Of a DNA stretch of 7,156 nt, positions 1-6,653 are shown piece by piece. How positions within the stretch are numbered: position 1 is the first letter of the stretch; every line of letters begins with the position of its first letter. Both the position numbers and the translations under genes were made by a program. Source of the stretch: Syntrophomonadaceae bacterium (GTDB lineage Bacteria > Bacillota > Dethiobacteria > DTU022 > UBA8154); NCBI GenBank assembly GCA_003561325.1, contig PWWY01000039.1, positions 1 to 7,156 of the forward strand. Direction: 5' to 3'. Under the pieces are notes generated by a model. That model saw only the letters and a program-made list of their open reading frames with translations, did not search any database and was not told the origin of the DNA.

Positions 1-397
1 CTTCAGCCAGGGTGGCCCGGACTTCCAGCTGCTGCAGCGCGCTGATCAGACACCCGGCAATGAGATGATAGGTTTCCACGACGCCCTTGCCGTCAACCAG
101 GGGGTGGCTTTCGGGCAGGGCAAGGCTGTAGGTCAGATCATCAAAGTGCACAACGGCCCTGCCTCCTGTGGGCCTGCGCACGACCTCCACGTTATCTTCC
201 TGGCAGGCCTGCAGGTCTACCCATTTTTCAGCTTGCTGGAAGAACCCCAGGGAGATGGCCGGTGGTGCCCAACTGTAAAGCCTCAAGGTCGGGGGCGTCC
301 TTCCTGCTGCGACAGATCGGTGTATGGCCAGGTCTTTATTCATGTTCACTGCGGCTGCCTGCGGTGGATCCCAAAGGAGCAGCCATCTTTCTCTCAT
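1..397 (-). CDS. Octanoyltransferase (LipM-like) or lipoate-protein ligase (LplA-like), 3' end cut off by window edge
   Basis: Only the first 132 residues are visible; the gene continues past position 1. The start is the ATG at 397-395, giving MRERWLLLWDPP, preceded by GAGGGGG (413-407) nine bases upstream. A later in-frame ATG at 343 would delete the conserved N-terminal strand. Family hallmarks are NMNKDLAIHR near residue 18, PPTLRLYSW (35-43), SLGFFQ (49-54) and the substrate-binding motif RRPTGGRAVVH (74-84), followed by LTYSLALPESHP. These are the signatures of the LplA/LipM/LipB fold (biotin/lipoyl protein ligase superfamily). From memory the visible part reads closest to Bacillus LipM, which moves octanoate from acyl carrier protein to GcvH through a cysteine at about residue 150. 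That position lies outside the window, so transferase and ATP-dependent ligase cannot be told apart. The start lies inside the preceding radical-SAM gene, and position last in a gcv operon argues that GcvH is the acceptor. It could also be the N-terminal part of an sLpl(AB)-type ligase. Confidence 0.88.
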   Translation of the reverse strand, partial: MRERWLLLWDPPQAAAVNMNKDLAIHRSVAAGRTPPTLRLYSWAPPAISLGFFQQAEKWVDLQACQEDNVEVVRRPTGGRAVVHFDDLTYSLALPESHPLVDGKGVVETYHLIAGCLISALQQLEVRATLAE

Positions 398-1367
398 GTA
401 ACATTTCCCCCTCTGCGAGGTTTTCCAATAAGATCTTCAGCACCCGCGCTATTTCTTCTGCGGTCAGTGGGCGCGGGTAATTATACATGGTTTTTCCCGG
501 CCGCTCGTTGTAGTAGGGACGATTGCACCCTGGACAGCCCGAGGTTTGAAAGGCACTACCGGCGCTCAACCTTTTTCTCAGCTGCGCGGGTGCCAGCCCG
601 AAACTCGTCAGGCGCCCCTGCAGGAAGCGAAAGCGAAGAAAGAGGGCCGGTTCCTGGCGCAGCAGGAATAAGCCGGCCTGGATGCGCCGGTACTGTTGTT
701 CCTCGGGTGGTGGTAGAGAGCCGAGGGGCGTTCCGGAAAGGGGGGTAAAAGCAAACAGGCCCAGGGTGATATTTTTTTCGAGGATCCTGGCCCCGGTCTG
801 CAGCAGTTCTTCTTCTGTTTCCCTCAGGCCGCAGATCAGGTGCGTGCTGATTTTTCCCGGCCAGCGCTCGGCACAGGAAAAGAGCAGCGCTTGAGTTTCC
901 GCAAAGGATTTGTCTTTGATGCGGGCGAACAACCTCGGGTTCGCCGCATCCAGGGCAATATTTACCCGGTCTGCTCCAGCCCGGAAGAGCTCTGCTGCCT
1001 GGTGCAGTGTTTCAATCCGCACCGAAACAGAGCAGGGGAGGGAAGAAAGCCGTTTTATCCATCGAAGGGTTGGAAGCAGGGATCGTTCAAGGGTTTCTTC
1101 CGCCACGCTCTGCAGGCAAATACGCTGCAGGCCTTGCTGTTCCGCCTGGTTGAGGGGTTTTTCCAGCGCTGCTCGCGGGTAGGCAGGCCAGGTTATTCTT
1201 CCCAGGTAGGTCCTGGACCGGGAAGAACTGCGCCGCCCCAGGGGGCAAAATAAACAGGCACCACGGCATGCCGTTCCCTGAAGCAGGTAAACGGTGGTTG
1301 GCTGTATGTCCGTCTTCACGGTTTTCAATTGTAAGGCGGCGGCTGAACCGGCAGAAAGGCGAATCAA
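336..1367 (-). CDS. Radical SAM protein of the COG2516 'biotin synthase-related' type; probable LipS1/LipS2-type lipoyl synthase component
   Basis: This is a cytoplasmic iron-sulfur enzyme of 343 residues. The radical-SAM motif CRGACLFC (CX3CX2C; cysteines 34, 38, 41) would hold the [4Fe-4S] cluster that cleaves S-adenosylmethionine. It is preceded by IRLSAGSAAAL and followed by an LGRITWPAY segment, both of which I associate with COG2516. Near the C-terminus, SGCPGCNRPYYNERP (cysteines 278, 281) probably binds an auxiliary cluster that could be sacrificed as sulfur donor. The chosen start is TTG at 1367-1365: it overlaps the upstream TGA as TTGA, has GAGGAG (1384-1379) 11 bases upstream, and begins right at the conserved N-terminus. 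An open frame extends to an ATG at 1481, but that would overlap the previous gene by 118 bases. Proteins of this type and the neighbouring COG1856 type together form the LipS1/LipS2 lipoyl synthase described in Thermococcus kodakarensis. The link to lipoylation here rests on family memory plus location beside gcvH and a lipoyl-ligase-family gene. I cannot assign which partner is S1 or S2, nor which carbon it attacks. Confidence 0.85.
   Translation of the reverse strand: MIRLSAGSAAALQLKTVKTDIQPTTVYLLQGTACRGACLFCPLGRRSSSRSRTYLGRITWPAYPRAALEKPLNQAEQQGLQRICLQSVAEETLERSLLPTLRWIKRLSSLPCSVSVRIETLHQAAELFRAGADRVNIALDAANPRLFARIKDKSFAETQALLFSCAERWPGKISTHLICGLRETEEELLQTGARILEKNITLGLFAFTPLSGTPLGSLPPPEEQQYRRIQAGLFLLRQEPALFLRFRFLQGRLTSFGLAPAQLRKRLSAGSAFQTSGCPGCNRPYYNERPGKTMYNYPRPLTAEEIARVLKILLENLAEGEMLHERKMAAPLGSTAGSRSEHE
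407..413 (-). promoter_or_regulatory. Ribosome-binding site of the LipM/LplA-like gene
   Basis: GAGGGGG on the minus strand, nine bases before the ATG at 397 and inside the coding region of the second radical-SAM gene. It supports a start 62 bases upstream of that gene's last base rather than the later ATG at 343. Confidence 0.75.
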
Positions 1368-2260
1368 AAGGCACAACACTCCTCGCTGTAGCGGATGTTT
1401 AACTGCATTTCCGCGGCCATTTTTCGGGCAGGGGGAGCGGGTTGGACAATTTTGTTCACCCCTGCCTGCAGGGCGATGCAATCAAGGGCCTGGCGGTAAA
1501 GGCCCCCGGGGCGCAGGCATCCCAGGTAAAGCGGGATTTCTGGAAATAAACGCCGGGCTTGCCGCATAAAGCGTTCCACCTCTTCCAGGAGAGGAGGTGG
1601 AAAATGGGCCAACCGGGTTCCGGGAGTCGGCCTGAAAACGAGCAAACTAATTGCATCGGCCCCTTCCTTCCGGAGGATTTGCAGGGCCCTGTATTCTTCC
1701 CGTAGTTGAGCGCCGCTTAACCCCAGGCACAGGTGGGGGATCACCCGGACGTGTTTTCTTAGTAGACGATAGGCATGAAGAAAATCATGGGGTTCCCGCT
1801 GAAGGCCATAAACATGCTGGATTACGTCTGCATCCAGCACAAAGTCAAAAGAAACCACCTCGACCAGGGAGCCGATTTTCCGCGCGTCAGCTTCATCCAC
1901 AAGACCAGGGTGTAAATTCAGGGGTCCAAGCAGAGAGAGGGCAGCCAGTTTTTTCTCGTGTTTCTCCAGGGAGATCGTTCCCCGGTTCGTGAAACCCCCG
2001 CTGACCAGGTAACTTTTGACGGCAGGAAGGGGCCCGGCCAGGACCTCGTCAAGCTTGCGCATTCCCTTCAAATAATGACCGCCGCAGTGGGCGCAGTTCA
2101 GTTCGCAGTTGGCCCCGGTTAAACTGACCGGCACGGTCTTCCAGGGATAGACGAAGTCGATGTCCCGGGGAAACCCCTGCGGGACAGCAGCGTTCGCCCC
2201 CGGCATTTTTCCCTCGAAGCTTTTTGGGTGATGGCTTGCCGGGGAACTAAATGCCGTCAT
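1364..2260 (-). CDS. Radical SAM protein of the COG1856 'biotin synthase homolog' type; probable LipS1/LipS2-type lipoyl synthase component
   Basis: This 298-residue protein carries the radical-SAM motif CELNCAHCGGHYLKGM (CX3CX2C; cysteines 52, 56, 59) after VPVSLTG, a signature I recall from COG1856. Downstream segments fit a TIM-barrel core: a LLVSGG-like SYLVSGGF strand, LNLHPGLVDE, DFVLDADVIQHVYGL, and a GLSGAQLREEY strand-helix. Further cysteines sit in the C-terminal third: LGCLRPGG (248), DCIALQAGVN (261) and an adjacent pair in EECCAF at the very end (295, 296). These are candidates for an auxiliary iron-sulfur cluster, as expected of sulfur-inserting enzymes. The ATG at 2260 overlaps the gcvPB stop as ATGA with GGAAG upstream, so translation is probably coupled. 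A second ATG at residue 19 is possible but lacks this arrangement. With the next gene it forms an adjacent non-identical radical-SAM pair, matching the two-protein LipS1/LipS2 system. It is not a canonical LipA, which would have a CX4CX5C motif and a CX3CX2C motif in another context. Generic misannotation as biotin synthase is likely in databases. Confidence 0.85.
   Translation of the reverse strand: MTAFSSPASHHPKSFEGKMPGANAAVPQGFPRDIDFVYPWKTVPVSLTGANCELNCAHCGGHYLKGMRKLDEVLAGPLPAVKSYLVSGGFTNRGTISLEKHEKKLAALSLLGPLNLHPGLVDEADARKIGSLVEVVSFDFVLDADVIQHVYGLQREPHDFLHAYRLLRKHVRVIPHLCLGLSGAQLREEYRALQILRKEGADAISLLVFRPTPGTRLAHFPPPLLEEVERFMRQARRLFPEIPLYLGCLRPGGLYRQALDCIALQAGVNKIVQPAPPARKMAAEMQLNIRYSEECCAF
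1379..1384 (-). promoter_or_regulatory. Ribosome-binding site of the second radical-SAM gene, supporting a TTG start
   Basis: GAGGAG on the minus strand, 11 bases before the TTG at 1367. It also encodes two of the last residues (EE of EECCAF) of the previous protein. The spacer is a little long, so the TTG start is likely rather than certain; no ATG lies in a better place. Confidence 0.6.
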
Positions 2261-3714
2261 GGTTCTTTCTTCCAGCGCACCACCGGTTTGCGGGCAGCCA
2301 GGACTTCGTCCAACCTTCGCACCGGGGTGGAATAAGGCGCCCCTTTGATTTTTACCGGGTCAGTTTCGATCTCTGCCGCAATTTCTTTCAAGGCTTCGAC
2401 AAAGTGGTCCAGGGTTTCCTTGTTTTCCGTTTCCGTCGGTTCGATCATGAGCGCTTCTTCGACGATCAGGGGAAAGTATACGGTCGGTGGATGGAGGCCG
2501 TAATCCAGCAGTGCCTTGGCGATATCTCCTGCCCCTGCTCCTCGTTTTTTCTGCAGCTTGGCGGAAAGAACGAACTCATGTTTGCACGGGCCCCTGTACG
2601 GGACATGGTAGATATCTTTCAAACAGTTCAAGAGGTAGTTGGCGTTCAACACGGCATCATCGCTGGCTTGTTTTAACCCCCTGGCGCCCATCATGCGGAT
2701 GTAGGTGTAGGCTTTCACCACGACACCGAAATTACCGAAGAAGCTGTGGACTTTTCCGATGGAACGGGGGCGCTGGTAGTCCAGGAAAAAACGGTCTCCG
2801 TCTTTAGCTGTAACAGGATAGGGCAAAAAAGATTCCAGCCGGGCTGTTACGCCCAGGGGACCACTGCCGGGCCCGCCGCTGCCATGTGGGGTGGAGAAGG
2901 TTTTGTGCAGGTTGAGGTGGACGACGTCGAAGCCCATGTCCCCGGGACGGCAGTGCCCCATGATCGCGTTTAGGTTGGCGCCATCGTAATATAAAAGCCC
3001 GCCGGCTTCATGCACCAGGCGTGAGATTTCCAAAATATCTTTTTCAAAAAGCCCCAGCGTGTTAGGGTTGGTCAGCATCAAGGCGGCTGTTTTTTCATCC
3101 AGGTGCGCTTTTAACGTTGCGGTGTCCACCAATCCTTTGTCATTGGACGGCAGTTGAAGCACTTCGCATCCCGTCATGGTAACCGTGGCTGGATTCGTGC
3201 CGTGGGCAGAATCGGGGATCAACACCCGGTTTCGCTTTTCTCCCCTGGAGCGGTGATAGGCCAGGATGATCAATAAACCGGTCAGTTCCCCGTGAGCCCC
3301 GGCCACGGTTTGAAAAGAGTAGCGCTCCATCCCCGTGATTTCTTTTAAACACTGCTCCATGTTATAGAGGAGCTCCAGAGCCCCCTGGTAGGTTGGATCC
3401 CCCTGCAGGGGATGGATGGAAGCAAAGCCCGCAAGAGCGGCCACGTCTTCATTTATCTTGGGGTTGTACTTCATGGTGCATGAACCCAGGGGATAAAAAC
3501 CGGAATCGACACCATAATTTCTTCTCGATAACGCTGTATAGTGCCGCACAACGTCCACCTCGGAAAGTCGGGGCAGATCCAGGCGGCTCTTTCGCAAACA
3601 TTCCTGGGGGAGCAGCTCCTCCAGCGGTTTTAGCGGAACATCGCAGGGTGGTAGAGAAAACCCTTTTCGCCCGGGACGGTCTTTTTCAAAGATCAAGGGG
3701 AAGGCCGCGTTCAT
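2257..3714 (-). CDS. gcvPB: Glycine dehydrogenase (decarboxylating) subunit 2, P protein beta
   Basis: This is the C-terminal half of the split P protein (485 residues). With GcvPA it decarboxylates glycine using pyridoxal phosphate and transfers the aminomethyl group to lipoyl-GcvH. Visible hallmarks are YPLGSCTMKYNPKINE, GAHGELTGLL, IPDSAHGTNPATV, YYDGANLNAIMG and the cofactor lysine in NLHKTFSTPHGSGGPGSGP (lysine about residue 271). The C-terminal region has EALMIEPTETE, also typical. Length is normal for the family (about 480-490) and no frame break is seen. Two ATGs compete: the one at 3720 sits only one base from the GGAGG, while the one at 3714 has a seven-base spacer and overlaps the gcvPA stop as ATGA, so the second is preferred. 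Its stop overlaps the first radical-SAM gene, joining enzyme and cofactor-assembly genes in one transcript. Confidence 0.97.
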   Translation of the reverse strand: MNAAFPLIFEKDRPGRKGFSLPPCDVPLKPLEELLPQECLRKSRLDLPRLSEVDVVRHYTALSRRNYGVDSGFYPLGSCTMKYNPKINEDVAALAGFASIHPLQGDPTYQGALELLYNMEQCLKEITGMERYSFQTVAGAHGELTGLLIILAYHRSRGEKRNRVLIPDSAHGTNPATVTMTGCEVLQLPSNDKGLVDTATLKAHLDEKTAALMLTNPNTLGLFEKDILEISRLVHEAGGLLYYDGANLNAIMGHCRPGDMGFDVVHLNLHKTFSTPHGSGGPGSGPLGVTARLESFLPYPVTAKDGDRFFLDYQRPRSIGKVHSFFGNFGVVVKAYTYIRMMGARGLKQASDDAVLNANYLLNCLKDIYHVPYRGPCKHEFVLSAKLQKKRGAGAGDIAKALLDYGLHPPTVYFPLIVEEALMIEPTETENKETLDHFVEALKEIAAEIETDPVKIKGAPYSTPVRRLDEVLAARKPVVRWKKEP

Positions 3715-5069
3715 TTCCATCCCTCCAGTACACGAACCAGGGTATCGATTTCTGCTTTCGACCGTTTTTCGGTGACGCAGAAAAGCGCGGAGCGGGGTAA
3801 CTCAGGATAGGCCTGCTCCAGGTCCAGGGGCCCGATGATGCCGTGCTGCAGCAAATACTCATTCATCTCCCCGGGGCTCCCGGTAACGGTTACGGCAAAC
3901 TCTTTAAAATGCACACCGGGGAAAATGAGCTCGTATCCCGGCAGGGCACAGATTTGCTCCCTGGCATAGGCGGCCTTTTGGAGGCAATGCCCGGCCACGG
4001 TTTTCATTCCTTCGGGACCCATCAAGGCCATGTAGACGGCAGCAGTCAGGGCATTTAGCGCCTGGTTGGAGCATATATTGGATGTAGCTCTTTCCCGGCG
4101 GATGTGCTGTTCCCGGGTCTGCAGGGTGAGCACGTAGCCCCTTAGCCCGCTTGCATCGCGGGTTTCTCCAACAATGCGTCCGGGCAAACGTCTCAACAGG
4201 TTTTCCCTGGCGGCTAAAAATCCCAGGTAAGGGCCGCCCATGGACAGCGGGTTTCCCAGCGCTTGCCCTTCCCCGGTTGCAATATCCGCCCCGTATTCAC
4301 CGGGGGTTTTCAGCAGGGGCAGGGAAATAGGATCGACAGAAACAACCAGCAAGGTCCCATGTTCATGCAGGGTGTCAGCCAGATGACCGGGCTCTTCGAT
4401 GACCCCGAAAAAATTGGGTGTTTGCAGGAGCAGGGCGGCTGTCTCCGGATCCTGCTCGCTCCGGCGCAAAGCCTCGTCTAAATTCGTTTGGCCCCCGGCC
4501 GTCAGGAGGACTTCGTTTACCTCCAAACCGCGCACCTCCAGGTAGCTCTTCAACACCTGGCGATATTGTGGGTTTATACCCCGCGAGACCAGGACTTTCC
4601 TCTTCCCGGTTGCCCCGCAGGCCATCACGGCGCCCTCGGCCAGGGCACTGGCACCATCATAAAGGGAAGCGTTTGCCACATCCAGGCCGGTTAGCTGGCA
4701 GATCAGGGTCTGGTATTCAAAAATAGCCTGCAGGATTCCCTGGCTTATCTCCGCCTGGTACGGGGTATAAGCGGTATAAAACTCGCTCCGGTGGGTTAAA
4801 TGACGGACAGCGCTGGGAATATAATGGTCATAGGCACCGGCTCCCAGAAAACAGGTATAATCTTCCAGGTTCATATTTTTTGCCGCCAGGTGGCGAAGGT
4901 GCGCGAGGGCCTCCGGTTCCGATAAGGAGGGCGGCAGATCCAGTTCCCGGGTAAGCTGGATGGCAGGAGGGATATCTCGAAAAAGGTCTTCAATGGAAGC
5001 AGCGCCGAAGCTTGCCAGCATTTCCTGCAGCACCGGATCGGTAAGAGGGAGATAGTGCTGGCCGTTCAT
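3711..5069 (-). CDS. gcvPA: Glycine dehydrogenase (decarboxylating) subunit 1, P protein alpha
   Basis: This is the N-terminal half of the split P protein, 452 residues, a fold-type I PLP-enzyme homologue that pairs with GcvPB and lacks the cofactor lysine itself. Family landmarks are GAGAYDHYIPSAVRHL near residue 77, YTPYQAEISQG, NASLYDGASALAEG, the glycine-rich ALGNPLSMGGPYLGF region, GRIVGETRD, and LQTREQHIRRERATSNICSNQAL. The length (about 445-450 usual) and intact reading frame indicate a working gene. The ATG at 5069 follows the gcvH stop by two bases, with AAAGGAGG ending ten bases upstream inside the gcvH tail. The final codons carry the ribosome-binding site of gcvPB. A split P protein is common in Firmicutes, Thermotogae and many thermophiles, in contrast to the single long GcvP of enterobacteria. 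Confidence 0.97.
   Translation of the reverse strand: MNGQHYLPLTDPVLQEMLASFGAASIEDLFRDIPPAIQLTRELDLPPSLSEPEALAHLRHLAAKNMNLEDYTCFLGAGAYDHYIPSAVRHLTHRSEFYTAYTPYQAEISQGILQAIFEYQTLICQLTGLDVANASLYDGASALAEGAVMACGATGKRKVLVSRGINPQYRQVLKSYLEVRGLEVNEVLLTAGGQTNLDEALRRSEQDPETAALLLQTPNFFGVIEEPGHLADTLHEHGTLLVVSVDPISLPLLKTPGEYGADIATGEGQALGNPLSMGGPYLGFLAARENLLRRLPGRIVGETRDASGLRGYVLTLQTREQHIRRERATSNICSNQALNALTAAVYMALMGPEGMKTVAGHCLQKAAYAREQICALPGYELIFPGVHFKEFAVTVTGSPGEMNEYLLQHGIIGPLDLEQAYPELPRSALFCVTEKRSKAEIDTLVRVLEGWK
3722..3726 (-). promoter_or_regulatory. Ribosome-binding site of gcvPB, deciding the second ATG
   Basis: GGAGG on the minus strand inside the gcvPA tail. The spacer is seven bases to the ATG at 3714 but only one base to the ATG at 3720, so the inner ATG, which also overlaps the gcvPA stop as ATGA, is favoured. 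Confidence 0.75.
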
Positions 5070-5071
5070 GT

Positions 5072-5482
5072 CTAGATTTCCTCCTTTTCTAGATCAGTAA
5101 TTAAGTTGGCATAGCCCTGGGCCGTCAGGAGCTTTGCGGTCTGGATCGGATCGCCGGCTTTAATCGCGGCTATCCAGCCTTTTCCATATGGGTCCTCATT
5201 GAGCAGCTCGGGTTTTTCCGTGAGTTCCTGGTTCACCCGGAGGATTTCTCCAGTGACCGGGGAATAGACATCCACGACGGCCTTGACGGATTCCACCACG
5301 GCCAGGCTTTGGCCCAGGGAAACCGTTTGCCCGGATGCGGGCAATTCAATGAAGACCACATCGCCCAGTTTATCCTGCGCATAATCCGTAATTCCCACAA
5401 TACGCGTATCTTCCTTTTCATCGACCTGCAACCATTCATGTTCATCTGTGTACTGACGATCTTCTGGGATTGACCACTTCAC
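5072..5482 (-). CDS. gcvH: Glycine cleavage system H protein (lipoyl carrier)
   Basis: This 136-residue carrier shuttles the aminomethyl group between P, T and L proteins on a swinging lipoyl arm. It starts YTDEHEWLQVDE (about residues 11-22), continues with VGITDYAQDKLGDVVFIELP, and has the lipoylation motif VESVKAVVDVYSPVTGEI with the modified lysine at about residue 67. The conserved ending LLNEDPYGKGWIAAIK is present. A longer open frame to an ATG at 5722 exists, but it would overlap gcvT by 238 bases. The true start is the GTG at 5482-5480 with AGGAGG eight bases upstream and a two-base gap from the gcvT stop. GcvH is the expected substrate for the two radical-SAM proteins and the ligase/transferase-family protein at the operon end. 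Nothing marks it as a non-catalytic lipoate-binding paralogue such as LbpA; context with T and P genes supports true GcvH. Confidence 0.97.
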   Translation of the reverse strand: MKWSIPEDRQYTDEHEWLQVDEKEDTRIVGITDYAQDKLGDVVFIELPASGQTVSLGQSLAVVESVKAVVDVYSPVTGEILRVNQELTEKPELLNEDPYGKGWIAAIKAGDPIQTAKLLTAQGYANLITDLEKEEI

Positions 5483-5484
5483 GT

Positions 5485-6591
5485 TTACCCCCTCCTGTAG
5501 AATGGTAATTTTACCAACCGGGCCATTTTCCTTACCCCTCGCATCTCGACGGCCACTTCCCGGCCTTTCCAGGCTTGTTGAGGTTTTAGAAAGGCCATGG
5601 CGATCGATTGATCCAGCGTGGGTGAATGGCAGCCGCTGGTGATGCGGCCAATCTCCTCTTCGCCGTTTCGTACCGGGTAGCCGGCACGGGGGATCCCGCG
5701 GTCCTGCATGATCAATCCCCACAACTTCCGGCTTAGCCCCCTTTTTTTCTGCTGCAGCAGCGCTTCCCGCCCGTGAAAGGGCTGCAGGTTCTCCTGGAAA
5801 TCGACAAATTGTTCTAAACCGGCTTCCAGTGGTGTGATCTCCTCGTCCAGCTCGCTGCCATAAAGAGGGAAACCTGCCTCAATGCGTAAAATGTCCCGGG
5901 CTCCCAATCCAGCGGGGGAGACCAGCGGGGAACAGCCTCCAGAAGCTGACACGAATCGATCCCAGAGGCTGGAAACTTGGTCTGCCCGGCAAATCAGCTC
6001 GAATCCATCTTCGCCCGTGTAACCCGTCCTGGAAACCATGATGCGGATCCCCTGGATAGATAGTTCAGGTTGAAAATGAAAGCGCGGCAGGTCACTTAAG
6101 GTTCGACTGGAAAGTGTTTCCAGGAGCTGCTGACTTTGCGGGCCCTGGAGCGCCAGCTGTGCCTCTGCAGAGGAACGATTGAAGACCTGGACGTTTTCAG
6201 ATCGCTTGCTCTTCAACCAGTCATAGACCCGTAAGGTATTTGACGCATTGGTGACGATCAAATATTGAGTTGCGTGGAAACGATAGAGCAGGATATCATC
6301 AATAGTGCCCCCGTCATCACGGCAGATCAGGGTATACATGGCCTGCCGATCGAGCAGGCGGTTGAGGTTAGCGGTCACGATGGTTTGTAAAAAATCCAGG
6401 GCGCTTTCACCTTCGATGGACAAACGGCCCATGTGTGTTACATCAAAAAGTGCAGCACGGCTTCGGGTTTCCTTGACCTCCTGGTTAATACGATTGTATT
6501 GCAGCGGTAAGAGCCAGCCGTGGAAGTTGATCATTTTCGCTTGATGCTGGAGATGCTTTTCATAAAGAGGGGTTCTGCGCACATTTTCCAT
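5485..6591 (-). CDS. gcvT: Aminomethyltransferase (glycine cleavage T protein)
   Basis: GcvT takes the aminomethyl group from the GcvH lipoyl arm, releases ammonia and forms 5,10-methylenetetrahydrofolate. The 368-residue product has the family start TPLYEKHLQHQAKMINFHGWLLPLQY, then ALFDVTHMGRLSIEG (about 47-61), DDGGTIDDILLYR (about 92-104, including the aspartate pair around 98-99 that matches the catalytic aspartate region), RTGYTGEDGFEL, and the folate-binding ARDILRIEAGFPLYGSELDEEITPLEAGL. The C-terminal barrel is complete (GYPVRNGEEEIGRITSG, AMAFLKP). Length is normal (360-370). The ATG at 6591 has AAAGGAG nine bases upstream. It is the first gene of the operon and directly follows the leader terminator, so its expression should depend on antitermination. 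The last codons include the gcvH ribosome-binding site. Confidence 0.97.
   Translation of the reverse strand: MENVRRTPLYEKHLQHQAKMINFHGWLLPLQYNRINQEVKETRSRAALFDVTHMGRLSIEGESALDFLQTIVTANLNRLLDRQAMYTLICRDDGGTIDDILLYRFHATQYLIVTNASNTLRVYDWLKSKRSENVQVFNRSSAEAQLALQGPQSQQLLETLSSRTLSDLPRFHFQPELSIQGIRIMVSRTGYTGEDGFELICRADQVSSLWDRFVSASGGCSPLVSPAGLGARDILRIEAGFPLYGSELDEEITPLEAGLEQFVDFQENLQPFHGREALLQQKKRGLSRKLWGLIMQDRGIPRAGYPVRNGEEEIGRITSGCHSPTLDQSIAMAFLKPQQAWKGREVAVEMRGVRKMARLVKLPFYRRG
5491..5496 (-). promoter_or_regulatory. Ribosome-binding site of gcvH, deciding a GTG start
   Basis: AGGAGG on the minus strand, embedded in the last sense codons of gcvT, eight bases before the GTG at 5482. It is the reason for choosing the GTG over the much longer upstream-open frame. 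Confidence 0.85.
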
Positions 6592-6607
6592 GAGCTTTGA
6601 CTCCTTT

Positions 6608-6653
6608 AAAAGAAAAAACAGGGGTTACAGCAGATGAAGGGCTGTTCCCCTGT
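6608..6653 (-). terminator. Intrinsic terminator in the gcvT leader (attenuator)
   Basis: On the minus strand ACAGGGG (6653-6647) pairs perfectly with CCCCUGU (6624-6618). Inside this, ACAGC (6645-6641) pairs with GCUGU (6631-6627), closing a nine-base loop. A T-rich tract (TTTTT, C, TTTT) follows at 6617-6608, and the gcvT ribosome-binding site begins at once afterwards. Such a terminator immediately before the first gene makes sense only as a conditional one. Its left arm is shared with the 3' strand of the aptamer closing stem, so the two folds exclude each other. Confidence 0.88.

Noticed and set aside
65..748. Plus-strand open frame of 227 residues (and similar plus-strand frames across the window).
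   Set aside because: It is antisense to genes with unmistakable family motifs, shows no recognisable domain, and has shadow-type composition rich in Arg, Ser, Pro and Gly.
336..1481. The longer open frame giving a 381-residue second radical-SAM protein from the ATG at 1481.
   Set aside because: It would overlap the preceding gene by 118 bases, has no good ribosome-binding site, and the extra 38 residues are arginine/proline/cysteine-rich shadow sequence ahead of the conserved IRLSAG start.
1364..2260. Annotation as biotin synthase (BioB) or canonical lipoyl synthase (LipA).
   Set aside because: The lipoyl-operon setting and the absence of the LipA CX4CX5C motif argue against both; the CELNCAHCGG and terminal CC pattern fits the COG1856 group better.
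5072..5722. A 216-residue GcvH with an 80-residue N-terminal extension.
   Set aside because: The extension lies wholly in gcvT in another frame; a strong AGGAGG and GTG give the normal-length GcvH.
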